In this document: positions 1 to 9,014 of the stretch, in pieces
Layout of the letters: every line of letters starts with the position of its first letter
Position numbering within the stretch: the first letter of the stretch is position 1
Source of the DNA: Bryobacteraceae bacterium
Lineage (GTDB): Bacteria; Acidobacteriota; Terriglobia; Bryobacterales; Bryobacteraceae
Length of the DNA: 64,000 bases
Assembly (NCBI GenBank): GCA_026129905.1
Contig: JAHCHE010000004.1
Span: 62,001 to 126,000 of the forward strand
Reading direction: 5' to 3'
Notes under the pieces: model-generated
What the model was told of the DNA's origin: nothing
Seen by the model: only the letters and a program-made list of their open reading frames with translations
Databases searched by the model: none
Made by a program: the position numbers and the translations under genes

Positions 1-669
1 GAAGACTGCGATTTCTTCGTCAGCGTGGCCAAAATGAAGAATCACGAAGAGCTGGGCATCACGCTGTCGATGAAAAACCTGTTTGGCATCACGCCCGAAC
101 TGCTGTACGGCGCCGCCCCCATTCCGGAAGGCGCGTCCAGGTCCGTCCGAGAGCGCGTGTTCCACTACGGGCAGGCGCAGCCGCCGGAGGGAGTGCCCGC
201 GGAAATCGACCCGAAATCGAGCCGGTACGAGGGCTGGCGCATGCCGCGCCTGCTGACCGATATCTGCGGCGCGCGGCCGATCGACCTCGCGGTGCTGGAC
301 GGAATCGAGGCCCTGATGGGCGGCGAGAGCCCCGGCATTCCCGGCACGAAACTCGGCAAGCCGCAATTGCTGATCGTAGGACAAAACTGCGTCTGTACCG
401 ACGCGGTGGCGATGGCGGCCATGGGCTACAATCCGCGGGCCTCCCGAAACGAAAAGCCGTTCATCCTCGTCAAAGCTGGACATTTCCATCCGCAGGAGCA
501 GGTGATCCCGGAGAGCGGGACCCACGCGTACTCCGATAACACCGTCATGACGGGCGAAGAGGCGGGAATCGGAACCGCGGATCTCAGTAAGATCGACATT
601 CGGGGAACGCCGCTCAAGAATGCCGTCTACAGCTACGAAGAGCACCGCAAAGGCGAGGCGCCGGCGTAA
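1..669 (+). CDS. DUF362 domain protein (5' truncated by window edge)
   Basis: The frame is open from base 1, so the N-terminus lies outside the window; the first internal start is GTG at 25 and should not be taken as the real one. The segment VAKMKNHEELGITLSMKNL followed by GITP, and the later stretch with CVCTDAVAMAAMGYNP, match the DUF362 family, proteins of unknown function often found with iron-sulfur or exported proteins in Acidobacteriota and Deltaproteobacteria. The stop at 667-669 lies about 50 bases inside the next gene, in another frame. Function is unknown; family assignment is by pattern. Confidence 0.72.
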   Translation, partial: EDCDFFVSVAKMKNHEELGITLSMKNLFGITPELLYGAAPIPEGASRSVRERVFHYGQAQPPEGVPAEIDPKSSRYEGWRMPRLLTDICGARPIDLAVLDGIEALMGGESPGIPGTKLGKPQLLIVGQNCVCTDAVAMAAMGYNPRASRNEKPFILVKAGHFHPQEQVIPESGTHAYSDNTVMTGEEAGIGTADLSKIDIRGTPLKNAVYSYEEHRKGEAPA

Positions 670-2971
670 CGCTGCGCTGGCCGCGGTCGCCTGTCTTCTG
701 ATGGGCGGACGCCTCCAGGCCCTGGACCTCGGCACGGCCGCCGTAGTCGCGCCGCCCGGCATGCCCGCGGTCGAGAAAAAGGCCATCGCGCTCCTGCTGG
801 ACGAGGTCGAGAAACGCTCCGGCATTCGGTGGACGATCGCGCCGGGCGCACTGGGTCAGGTGGTGCGCGTGTTGAACTCCGGCGGCGGCCCGCGCGAAGG
901 CTATGAGATCCGCTCGGACGCTAACGAGGTCCGCATCGCCGGGAACGATTCGCGCGGCGTGCTGTTCGGCGTGGGCCGCCTCCTGCGCGAACTGCGGATG
1001 CGGCCGGGAAGCGTCTCGCTCCCAGATGGGTTCCGGGCCGCCGGCGCGCCCAAGTACCCGCTACGTGGACACCAGCTTGGCTACCGGCCCAAGACCAATT
1101 CCTATGACGGCTGGACGCTCGCGATGTGGGAGCAGTACATCCGCGACCTGGCCGTGTTCGGAACGAACGCCATCGAACTGATCCCGCCTCGCTCGGACGA
1201 CGACGACCAGAGCCCGCACTTTCCGCTGCCGAAGATGGAGACGATGATTGGCATGTCGAGGATCTGCGACGACTACGGCCTCGATGTCTGGATCTGGTAT
1301 CCCGCCCTCGATGAAGACTACTCGAAACCGGAGACGATGGAGTTCGCGCTGAACGAGTGGGCCGAAGTCTTCCGCAAGCTGCCGCGGATTGACGCGGTGT
1401 TTGTGCCGGGCGGCGATCCGGGGCATACGCATCCGAAGCACCTGATGCCGTTGCTGGAGAAGCAGGCTGCCTCCCTGCGCCGCTACCACCCTAAGGCGCA
1501 ACTCTGGGTCGCGCCGCAGGGCTTTTCCGCCGAATGGCTGGAGGAGTTCTACGCCATCCTCCGCGGCGAACCGGAATGGCTGGCCGGCGTCGTCTTCGGC
1601 CCGCAGATTCGGGCGAGCCTTCCGGAACTGCGCGCGGCCGTGCCGAAAAAGTATCCCATTCGCCATTACCCGGACATCACGCACTCGCTGCATTGCCAGT
1701 ATCCCGTGCCCGATTGGGACCTGGCGTACGCCTGGACCCTCGGGCGGGAGCCGATCAATCCCCGGCCGGTCGATCAGTCGATCGTCTTCCGTTTGCTGCA
1801 ACCCTACACGATCGGCTTCATCGCCTACTCGGAAGGCTGCAACGACGACGTGAACAAGATCGTCTGGAGCGCGCTCGGCTGGGACCCCGACACCGACCTC
1901 GGCGCTACGTTGCGCGAGTACGGCCGGTATTTCATCGGTCCGGAGTTCGAGGAGGGCTTCGCGCAGGGGCTGTTCGCGCTGGAACGGAACTGGCGCGGCC
2001 CGCTGCTGACGAACGAAGGCGCGTTCGCGACGCTCCGGCAGTTTCAAGCCCTGGAGCGCCAGGCGGCGCCGCGCGACCTGCTCAACTGGCGGTTTCAGCA
2101 GGCCTTGTATCGCGCGTATTACGACGCGTATACGCGCAGCCGCCTCATCTACGAGACGGTGTTGGAAGACCGGGCGCTGGAGGCGCTCGAGCGCGGTGGC
2201 GCGGCGGCGCTGGACGAAGCGGAGCGGATTCTCTCGCGCGCGGAGACGGAGCCGGTAGCTCAGGCCTGGCGGTCCCGCGTCTTCGAACTGGCGGAGGCGC
2301 TGTTTCAGAGCATCCGGATGCAGTTGAGCGTGCCGCGTTACCAGGCGATCGGCCTTCGCCGCGGCGCCAATCTCGACGCGATCGACGCGCCGCTCAACAA
2401 TCGCGGATGGCTCGCCGCGCGGATCGCGGAAATCCGGCGCCTGCCTGGCGACGCCGAACGCCGGCGGGCGACCGATGAGATCGTGCGGTGGAGCGATCCC
2501 GCCCCCGGTGGCTTCTACGATGACTTGGGCAATCCTGCCGTACAGCCCCACGTCGTCCGGCGGAAAACCTACAGCGAAGACCCCGCGCATCTCGAGTCGC
2601 CCCTCGTGTCATTCGCCACGCAAGGGCAGTCCACTTCTCCGCTGCGGACTTCCTGGAAACGCCACCTTACCAGCCTCTACGATCAGCCGCTCGAAATGCG
2701 CTACGCCAACTTGTCGCCGTCCGCCCGTTACCGCGTCCGCATCACCTACGCGGGTGAACCGGCGCCGGCGCGCGTCCGCCTCGTCGCCGATGGGCGCTGG
2801 GAGGTCCACTCCTGGCGGCGGAAGGACTTTCCCATCCGGCCCGTTGAGTTCGCCATCCCGCCGGAAGCGACAGCCGACGGCGAACTCACGCTGACCTGGA
2901 CCAAAGAAGCCGGAGGCGGAGGCGCCGGACGCGGCCTCGAAGTCGCCGAAGTCTGGCTGTTTCCCGAATAG
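620..2971 (+). CDS. exported glycoside-hydrolase-like protein
   Basis: A 783-residue protein with a basic n-region (KARRRRN) and a hydrophobic Ala/Leu core ending near LQA, so it is probably Sec-exported. Residues about 50-120 resemble the small alpha/beta domain that precedes the catalytic barrel in GH67 and GH20 enzymes (the GNDSRGVLFGVGRLLRELR segment). A TIM-barrel-like part follows (about 140-450), rich in Trp, Tyr and Asp, then a helical region and a beta-rich C-terminus. Catalytic residues were not assigned with certainty, so substrate is unknown. The ATG at 620 overlaps the upstream DUF362 gene by 50 bases. Moving the start downstream would cut into the signal peptide, so 620 is preferred. 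Confidence 0.6.
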   Translation: MPSTATKSTAKARRRRNAALAAVACLLMGGRLQALDLGTAAVVAPPGMPAVEKKAIALLLDEVEKRSGIRWTIAPGALGQVVRVLNSGGGPREGYEIRSDANEVRIAGNDSRGVLFGVGRLLRELRMRPGSVSLPDGFRAAGAPKYPLRGHQLGYRPKTNSYDGWTLAMWEQYIRDLAVFGTNAIELIPPRSDDDDQSPHFPLPKMETMIGMSRICDDYGLDVWIWYPALDEDYSKPETMEFALNEWAEVFRKLPRIDAVFVPGGDPGHTHPKHLMPLLEKQAASLRRYHPKAQLWVAPQGFSAEWLEEFYAILRGEPEWLAGVVFGPQIRASLPELRAAVPKKYPIRHYPDITHSLHCQYPVPDWDLAYAWTLGREPINPRPVDQSIVFRLLQPYTIGFIAYSEGCNDDVNKIVWSALGWDPDTDLGATLREYGRYFIGPEFEEGFAQGLFALERNWRGPLLTNEGAFATLRQFQALERQAAPRDLLNWRFQQALYRAYYDAYTRSRLIYETVLEDRALEALERGGAAALDEAERILSRAETEPVAQAWRSRVFELAEALFQSIRMQLSVPRYQAIGLRRGANLDAIDAPLNNRGWLAARIAEIRRLPGDAERRRATDEIVRWSDPAPGGFYDDLGNPAVQPHVVRRKTYSEDPAHLESPLVSFATQGQSTSPLRTSWKRHLTSLYDQPLEMRYANLSPSARYRVRITYAGEPAPARVRLVADGRWEVHSWRRKDFPIRPVEFAIPPEATADGELTLTWTKEAGGGGAGRGLEVAEVWLFPE

Positions 2972-2997
2972 ACCGGACGACCTCCTGAGCGCGCCGC

Positions 2998-4539
2998 CTA
3001 CGGCCTCATGCCGAACAACTCCGCGGAAACCCGCTTGTACGTGAATCGCGTCGGATTGATCGCCGTCACGCCGCCCGTGTCCACTTCGATGATTCTCGCC
3101 GCCACCGGCTCGTAAGCCGCGCGAAACGCGATCGCCGCTTTCACCACCAGCACTTTCTGGCGTTCCGGATAGATACCACAACTTACTAACTGGTGAATGC
3201 TGAATGGCACCATCCTGCCCGTGGTCAGCATGACAAGGTTTTGTAAGTCGCGCGTGGAACCTTCGGCCTCGATCACGGCCGTCAGGCCCTGGTCGTAGTA
3301 ACGCTGTCCGCCGTGACGGATCTCCGTTTCCATGAACCGGCCATCGGTCAAAGCGCGAACACGGCCGCGAATGCGCACGGGGTCGCCGTGGAGCTTGTCG
3401 GTCTTGCCGCCCACCGGAGCGTCGAACGTTCCGCCGACTCCGGCGCGCGCGGCGAGTTTGACTGCCTCCGGGTCCGCGATGGCCGCGACCCAGCCCTGCG
3501 CCTTCTGTCGGACCAGTTCACCCAACAGGAACGTCGCGTCGCCCGCGGAGCCGCCGCCGATGTTATCGCCCATTTCGACGAGCACCACCGGGAACTTATC
3601 GCTTGCCATCGCCTGTTTCACCGCGGTCGCCGCGTCGGGCACGTCGAGCTTGAGTTTGTCCCGGGTGGCCCACAGCATGTCGGAGAGCCGTTGTGCGATC
3701 TCGCGGGCCTTCTCGGGCTGGTTGTCCGTCACCGCGATGACGCTGGCGCCCATTGCCGGAACGTCCGCGTACTGGTAACCGCCGGATACGCTCACCGCGA
3801 GCACGCCGGGTTCCTTCTCGAGTCGCCGGCTTTCCTCGGTGATCGGCGCCAGCGGCTCGATATTGGTGTTTTGGAACCGGATGTTGTACAGCATGCCCGG
3901 CTTGACGATCGCCTGCGTCGGTTTGACGCCGCCGCGGACGATGCCCGCCATAACTTCGGCCGCTTTCCGCCCGCGTTCCTTTTGATCGAGGTGGGGACAG
4001 GTCTTGTAAGTAATCAGCGCGGTCGACCGCTCGACGATCTCCGGCGAAACGTTGGCGTGAAAGTCATGAGTTACTACGATCGGTAAGTCGGGTCCCACCG
4101 CTTCCCGCACGCGCCGGACGATTTCGGCGTCGCCGTGCGGGTGGCTCTCGTTCACCATGGCCCCGTGAAGGGCCAGCAGCAGGCCGTCGAGTTTCGGCGC
4201 GAGGCGCAGCCGTTGGATCAGCTCTCCCGTGAGCCGGTCCAGCGCGTCGTTGGTGACCGGGCCGGACGGTACCGCAATGGCCACCAGCGTTGGGTACAGG
4301 TCGAGCCCGAGGCGGCGTCCCCCCTCGATGTAACCGGCGACCTCATCGTTGTTATCCGCCCAGTCGGCCAGCGCCTGCTCCTTGCGATCTCCATAAAGTC
4401 GCTGGAAATCCTCGTAGCGGGTCTTCACCGTGCTGAACGAGTTCGACTCGTGAAGGATGCCCCCGATGGCAATCAGCGGACGGCGTTCCTGCGCGGGAAG
4501 CAAGGCGGCAGCTAGCAGCAGCATTGGTATTAGTCTCAT
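2998..4539 (-). CDS. mlrC: MlrC-family M81 metallopeptidase, exported
   Basis: The 513-residue product begins with a short signal peptide (MRLIPMLLLAAALLPAQ). The MlrC N-terminal domain follows (IAIGGILHESNSFS, LLALHGAMVNE, VVTHDFHANVSPEIV) and then the MlrC C-terminal domain (VEMGDNIGGGSAGD, GGTFDAPVGGK). The family is named for the enzyme that removes the last peptide of microcystin LR, but most members have unknown substrates; His and Asp residues of HESNSF and THDFHAN are the likely zinc ligands. It is divergent from the gene at 4560 with only 20 bases between the two starts, and no Shine-Dalgarno is visible. The length is typical. Confidence 0.88.
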   Translation of the reverse strand: MRLIPMLLLAAALLPAQERRPLIAIGGILHESNSFSTVKTRYEDFQRLYGDRKEQALADWADNNDEVAGYIEGGRRLGLDLYPTLVAIAVPSGPVTNDALDRLTGELIQRLRLAPKLDGLLLALHGAMVNESHPHGDAEIVRRVREAVGPDLPIVVTHDFHANVSPEIVERSTALITYKTCPHLDQKERGRKAAEVMAGIVRGGVKPTQAIVKPGMLYNIRFQNTNIEPLAPITEESRRLEKEPGVLAVSVSGGYQYADVPAMGASVIAVTDNQPEKAREIAQRLSDMLWATRDKLKLDVPDAATAVKQAMASDKFPVVLVEMGDNIGGGSAGDATFLLGELVRQKAQGWVAAIADPEAVKLAARAGVGGTFDAPVGGKTDKLHGDPVRIRGRVRALTDGRFMETEIRHGGQRYYDQGLTAVIEAEGSTRDLQNLVMLTTGRMVPFSIHQLVSCGIYPERQKVLVVKAAIAFRAAYEPVAARIIEVDTGGVTAINPTRFTYKRVSAELFGMRP

Positions 4540-4553
4540 GGCGACACTAAAAT
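4524..4553 (+). promoter_or_regulatory. candidate sigma70 promoter for a leaderless transcript
   Basis: TTGGTA (4524-4529), an 18-base spacer and TAAAAT (4548-4553) precede the ATG at 4560 by six bases. Transcription would start at or next to the ATG, and no Shine-Dalgarno is present, so translation is probably leaderless. The element lies partly inside the divergent mlrC start. Prediction only. Confidence 0.45.
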
Positions 4554-4559
4554 AATTGC

Positions 4560-5783
4560 ATGTTGAACCGGCGGGAGCTACTCAAGGCGGCTGGATTGGC
4601 CGCGTTTCCCGTGTCCGCGGCGGGCAAAACCAATATCGCCGCGGTGATCACCGAGTACCGCAGGAACTCGCACGCCGATGTCATCGTCGGCCGCCTGCTG
4701 GAGGGTTACGAGTATTACGGCCGGCGCCGAGCGCCGCGGGTGAAGGTCGTTTCAATGTACACGGACCAGGTTCCGGCCAACGACATGAGCCGCGCGATGG
4801 CCGTCAGGCACGGTTTCCCGATCGCCCCCACGGTCCGTGAGGCGCTGACGCTCGGCGGGGACAAGCTCGCGGTAGAAGGCGTCGTGCTGATCGGCGAGCA
4901 CGGCAACTACCCGGAGAACGAGAAGGGACAGAAGCTCTATCCGCGCTACGAGCTGTACCGCCAGATCGTCGACGTGTTCCGCGCTTCCAACCGATCGGTT
5001 CCCGTCTTCACCGACAAGCATCTCTCGGTGGAGTGGGAGAAGGCCAAGTGGATGGTGGACCAGTCGCGCGAGCTGAAGTTCCCGCTGCTGGCCGGCTCTT
5101 CGCTTCCTGTATCGTGGCGCAAGCCTCCGCTCGAGCTCGATCTTGGCGCTCCCGTCGAGCGCGCCGTCGCCTGCTTCTACGGCGGCAAGGAATCCTACGG
5201 CTTTCACGCGCTCGAGGCCTTGCAGTGCATGGTCGAGCGGCGCAAGGGAGGTGAAACCGGCGTGGCGGCGGTCCAGTGCCTCGAAGGCGCCGAGATCTGG
5301 AAATGGACGGACGCCAATTCGTGGGCCGGCCGGCTGCTCGAGGAAGCGCTGAAGCGCTCGGAAACCCGCAAGCCGGGCGCGCCGCGCGACAACGTAAAAG
5401 AGCCCGTCCTGTTTCTTCTGGAGTATCGCAGCGGGCTGCCGGCCGCGGTGTACATGTTGAACGGCCATGTGTCGGATTGCACGTTCGCGGCCGACATCGA
5501 AGGAGCCAGGCAACCCGCCTCGACGCTGGTCTGGCTCCAGTCCGGACGGCCTTTCAGCCACTTCAGCAGCCTGTCGCATTACATCGAAGAGCTGATCGTC
5601 ACGGGGCGCTCCCCGTACCCGGTGGAGCGGACGCTCCTCACTACCGGGACGCTGGCGGCCCTGATGGACTCCTCCTTCCGCGGCCAGGCGCGCCTGGAAA
5701 CGCCGAGCCTGTCGGTGTCCTACAAGCCGCCGCAAGAATCGTTGTTCAATCGCGGAGCGGTACCCGCACTGGAGAAGACATGA
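4560..5783 (+). CDS. Tat-exported protein of unknown function
   Basis: The 407-residue protein starts with a twin-arginine signal (NRRELLKAAGLAAFPVSAAG). The mature part begins with an alpha/beta fold (TNIAAVITEYR, EGVVLIGEHGNYP) and is globular throughout, with no membrane segment. I do not recognise a characterised family; similar exported proteins are common in Acidobacteriota and Planctomycetes. Its stop overlaps the start of the M19 dipeptidase by ATGA, so the two are translationally coupled and the polysaccharide deacetylase follows, which suggests a small catabolic operon. The conserved Glu/His-rich stretch GEHGNYPENEKGQ could bind metal or ligand; this is speculation. Confidence 0.7.
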   Translation: MLNRRELLKAAGLAAFPVSAAGKTNIAAVITEYRRNSHADVIVGRLLEGYEYYGRRRAPRVKVVSMYTDQVPANDMSRAMAVRHGFPIAPTVREALTLGGDKLAVEGVVLIGEHGNYPENEKGQKLYPRYELYRQIVDVFRASNRSVPVFTDKHLSVEWEKAKWMVDQSRELKFPLLAGSSLPVSWRKPPLELDLGAPVERAVACFYGGKESYGFHALEALQCMVERRKGGETGVAAVQCLEGAEIWKWTDANSWAGRLLEEALKRSETRKPGAPRDNVKEPVLFLLEYRSGLPAAVYMLNGHVSDCTFAADIEGARQPASTLVWLQSGRPFSHFSSLSHYIEELIVTGRSPYPVERTLLTTGTLAALMDSSFRGQARLETPSLSVSYKPPQESLFNRGAVPALEKT

Positions 5784-6964
5784 AATTGTTACTGCTGTTT
5801 GCTGCCGCGCTCGCGCTGGAGGCTCAGGTCTCCGACCGCGCCAGGAAGTTGCACCAGGACGCATTCCTGTTCGACGGCCACGTGCACATGATCACCCGCC
5901 AGTTCTATCACGGCGGCGATATCGGCCGGCGCTATCCGGACGGACAGGTGGACCTGCCGCGGATCAGGGAGGGCGGCGTCGACGCCTTCATGTTCACGCT
6001 CTACGTAACGGAGAAGTACTACCCGCAGCGCTTTGAGACGAAACAGCTCATGCGGCTGATGGACCTTGCGCTGGCGCAGATCGAGCGGAACAAGGACACG
6101 ATTGAAGTCGCCTTGAACGCCGGCGACATCGCCCGGATCAACAAGGCCGGCAAGATGGCAGCCGTCCTTGACCTTGAAGGGAGCTTCGATCTCGACGGCG
6201 ATCTCGGAGTGCTGCGGAATTTTCACCGGCTCGGCTTGCGCGTGGTCCAACTCCCGGCGCACAACTGGACGAACAATTACGCGGATTCCTGCTGCGCCCC
6301 GGCGAAATGGAACGGACTCACCGAACACGGCCGCGAGGTTGTCCGGGAGATGAACCGCCTCGGCATTCTCATCAATGTCTCGCACGCTTCGGATGCAACC
6401 ATCGAGCAGACCCTCGAGGTCAGTGCCCATCCCATAGCGGCGACGCACCACGGCATGCGGGCATTGAACAATATTCCCCGCAACATGCCCGACGAGCTGA
6501 TGAAGAAGGTCGCCGCGAAAGGCGGCGTGATCGGCTTCCATATCGGAAACGATTTTCACAACCGCAAGGTCTTCGAGTGGCGCACGAAGCAGGAGGGCAA
6601 GACGTTCTGGGACACCAGCGAGATCGCCAGGAAGAAGGGCCTACGTACCATTTTCGAAATTGACAGACAGGTGGCGCCGATGTTTCCCATGGTCGGTCCC
6701 GAGGCTCCGGACGAACTGCTGTTCTCCGTCGACGAGTGGGTCGGCGTGGTCGACCGCGCGATCGGGATCGTCGGCGAGGACCACGTCGCGCTGGGCTCCG
6801 ATTTTGACGGCGGTCCCACGCCTCCCCGCGGCATGCGCGATATCCGCGACCTGGCGATGGTCACCGACGCCATGCTGCGGCGCGGCTACTCGGAGGAGCG
6901 CATCCGGAAGTTCCTGGGCGGCAATCTCCTCCGGGTGTTCCGGCAGGTGACGCAAGGCCGGTGA
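5780..6964 (+). CDS. membrane dipeptidase-type metallohydrolase (peptidase M19), exported
   Basis: The ATG at 5780 overlaps the previous stop by four bases and gives a signal peptide (MKLLLLFAAALALEAQ), so longer upstream readings of this frame are rejected. The 394-residue product has the renal dipeptidase signature set: a metal-binding DGHVH near residue 31, a bridging Glu in AAVLDLEGSF, NVSHASDATI with a metal His, HHGMRALNNIPRNMPDE for substrate binding, and HVALGSDFDGG with the C-terminal Asp. M19 enzymes hydrolyse dipeptides, often with a D-residue, in the periplasm. The DGHVH form is a slight variant of the usual DGHND. The exact substrate is unknown. Confidence 0.88.
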   Translation: MKLLLLFAAALALEAQVSDRARKLHQDAFLFDGHVHMITRQFYHGGDIGRRYPDGQVDLPRIREGGVDAFMFTLYVTEKYYPQRFETKQLMRLMDLALAQIERNKDTIEVALNAGDIARINKAGKMAAVLDLEGSFDLDGDLGVLRNFHRLGLRVVQLPAHNWTNNYADSCCAPAKWNGLTEHGREVVREMNRLGILINVSHASDATIEQTLEVSAHPIAATHHGMRALNNIPRNMPDELMKKVAAKGGVIGFHIGNDFHNRKVFEWRTKQEGKTFWDTSEIARKKGLRTIFEIDRQVAPMFPMVGPEAPDELLFSVDEWVGVVDRAIGIVGEDHVALGSDFDGGPTPPRGMRDIRDLAMVTDAMLRRGYSEERIRKFLGGNLLRVFRQVTQGR

Positions 6965-6978
6965 GATCATAGTCGCTT

Positions 6979-8411
6979 ATGCGTTTGTTCCTGCTGCTGC
7001 CGCTGGCGCTCTGTTTCGGGCTCCGGGCGGCATCCCCGCCGCCGGTGTACGTAACCGTCTGGTTCGACACCGAGGATTTCATCGATCCTCGCAGCGACGA
7101 CGCGGCGAAGGAGATCGCGGAACGGCTTCGCGCTCTCGGCGTCCGGGCAACCTTCAAGGTGGTGGGCGAGAAGGCGCGCTTCCTGGAACGGAACGGCCGC
7201 CGCGACGTCATCGAAGCGCTGCGCTTCCACGACATCGGCTATCACACCAACTATCACAGCGTGCCCCCCGCCCCGGCGGAGTATCTCGAGACGATGGACC
7301 TGGCCGAGGGCGCGGCCGAATTCTATGCGCGGGAAGCGGGAGGCGTGCGCGACCTGGTCCGGATTTTCGGACAGCGGCCAAGCTGCTACGGCCAGCCTGG
7401 CAATTCGTTCGCCCCGCACGTCTACCATGCGCTCGAACGGCTCGGCATCGGGCTTTACTTCGACGCCTTCACCCAGGTGCGGATCGACGACCAGCCGTTC
7501 TGGTACGAGGGCATCCTGACCATGGCCAGCCATGACGCCTTCACCGTCCGCGCGGAGCCCGACGCGCCGCCGGGGATCGCCGAGGCCCGCCAGGCGGTGG
7601 ACGCGGAATGGGCGAAGCTTCAGCAGCGCGGCGGCGGCTTCCTCAGCATCTACTATCACCCGACGGAATTCGTCAATGCCGAGTTCTGGGAGGCGCGAAC
7701 TTCTCCGGCGGCGCCAACCCTCCGCGAAGCGAGTGGCGGCTGCCGAAGCCGCGCGCTCCCGGCGAGGTCCGGCGCGCTTATGAGGCGCTCGAGGAATTCG
7801 TGCGATACGTGAAGCCGAAACCCGGGGCGCAGTTCATTACCGCGTCCGAATTTTCCCGAATTTACGAAGATCTATCGCCGCGGCAGCTTCTAAAACAAGA
7901 TGACATCGAAAAATTAGCCGGGGATTTTCAGACCACGATAACCTTCGCGACAGTGCGGAATTTCACTCTGTCCGCGGCGGAAATCGTGGACGCGCTTCTC
8001 CGGTGGACGCTGGCCGGCCCCGGGGACAGGGGCCGGGGCATCCCGGCGCGAAAGACGCTCGCCCCCCGCGAGCGCGGCCGGACAACCTGCACAGAACCGC
8101 ACCTGCCGCGCGAGGCCTGGCTCGAAAGGTGCCGCTGGGCGGCGTCGTTCATCGAGGAAAACGGCCGGCTGCCCGCCTCGGTCTGGTCTGGTGTCCAATC
8201 GATGGGAATCGAGGACTTTGCGGCGACGCTGGCGGGCGATATTGCCGCGGGCGCGCCGGATTCGGCGCAGGTCCCCCTTCGAAAGGCCCGATGCGGCTTC
8301 TGCGATTACGTAGCCGGCGACGACCGCGCGCCATTCGAATGGCCGATTCATCGCAAAGGCTTCCGGGCGCCGCGGATCGTCGAACTGACCGCCTGCTGGC
8401 CTGGTCGCTGA
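6979..8411 (+). pseudogene. polysaccharide deacetylase family protein interrupted by a frameshift
   Basis: The first frame (6979 to about 7691) encodes a signal peptide (FLLLPLALCFGLRAAS) and a NodB-like domain with the Asp pair WFDTED, the ATFKVVGEKA strand and the HxxxH metal motif in GYHTNYHS. After FVNAEFW the reading continues in the +2 frame as GANFSGGANP, EVRRAYEALEEFVRYV and FITASEFSRIYED, ending at 8411. Adding one base after position 7691 restores a continuous protein (EFW[D/E]GANFSGG). It is therefore a one-base deletion, either a real inactivating mutation or a sequencing error. The second half (about 240 codons) includes an uncharacterised helical C-terminal region (SFIEENGRLP, GIEDFAATLAGDI). 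Confidence 0.72.
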
Positions 8412-8451
8412 AGCCGGCCGCCGGCCTTTCCGGCAACCCGTTAAGGCGGGC

Positions 8452-8622
8452 TCAGCCGGAACCCCGCATGCGGACGTCGCGCACGGCCTTCAGCACGCCC
8501 ATGCCCACCACGACAAGCGTGCCCGCGACAATCCACCGCGGCGGTATGCCCATCAGAATCGATCCATAGATCAGGCCGGCGAGGACGAGCGCGTACCCGA
8601 GAAGATACAGCGCGGTGTTCAT
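8452..8622 (-). CDS. small two-helix membrane protein
   Basis: A 56-residue protein with two predicted membrane segments (ALYLLGYALVLAGLIYGSIL and WIVAGTLVVVGMGVLKAV) and a short basic C-terminal tail. The ATG at 8622 is chosen over an upstream start at 8658, which would overlap the YtxH gene. It lies 14 bases downstream of the YtxH-like gene and is probably cotranscribed with it. No family recognised. Confidence 0.55.
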   Translation of the reverse strand: MNTALYLLGYALVLAGLIYGSILMGIPPRWIVAGTLVVVGMGVLKAVRDVRMRGSG

Positions 8623-8636
8623 CGCGCGGGCGCGGA

Positions 8637-8909
8637 TTACCGGCCCAGCCGGCGCCACGCCCAGACGCCGGCGGGCGCGGCGACGCCGGACAGATAGTTC
8701 ATGCTCCGTTTGCAGGCGCCGTTCACCGCCGACCTCGTCGAATCATAGGCCTTGGCGGACTTGTCTTCGATGCGCCGGTAGAGGCGCTGGCTTTTGCGCC
8801 GCAGGTCGCGCCGCGAATGATATCCGGATTGCGGCGCGTACAGCAGCGCGGCGGCGGCCCCCGCGAGCGCGCCGGCCCCAAGCATCATCCAACCTGTTTT
8901 CGTGCTCAT
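8637..8909 (-). CDS. YtxH-like small membrane protein
   Basis: A 90-residue product with an N-terminal glycine/alanine-rich membrane segment (WMMLGAGALAGAAAALLYAP) followed by a basic helical tail (SRRDLRRKSQRLYRRIEDK). This is the usual build of YtxH/gas-vesicle-protein-like stress proteins of unknown function. It sits beside the DUF892 and SDR genes, a combination common in stress-response islands of soil bacteria. The function in that context is inferred. Confidence 0.68.
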   Translation of the reverse strand: MSTKTGWMMLGAGALAGAAAALLYAPQSGYHSRRDLRRKSQRLYRRIEDKSAKAYDSTRSAVNGACKRSMNYLSGVAAPAGVWAWRRLGR

Positions 8910-9014
8910 TCCGATTGTCTCCCTTCTATCGATTCCGCCGGCGGGAAACCTCGAGGACAGCGTACCTCAAGGCTCCCCCCGCCGGCGGTCCTCCGCTTCA
9001 CTCCAGGCGGAAAC

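Noticed and set aside
1061-2590. 509-codon open frame on the minus strand
   Set aside because: Shadow of the glycosidase-like gene in high-GC DNA: Arg/Pro/Val-rich composition, no family motifs and no ribosome site.
8377-8569. Second frameshift near 8380 extending the deacetylase with LLAWSLKPA
   Set aside because: The alternative frame would run through the convergent small gene to 8569; evidence is too thin compared with the shift at 7691.
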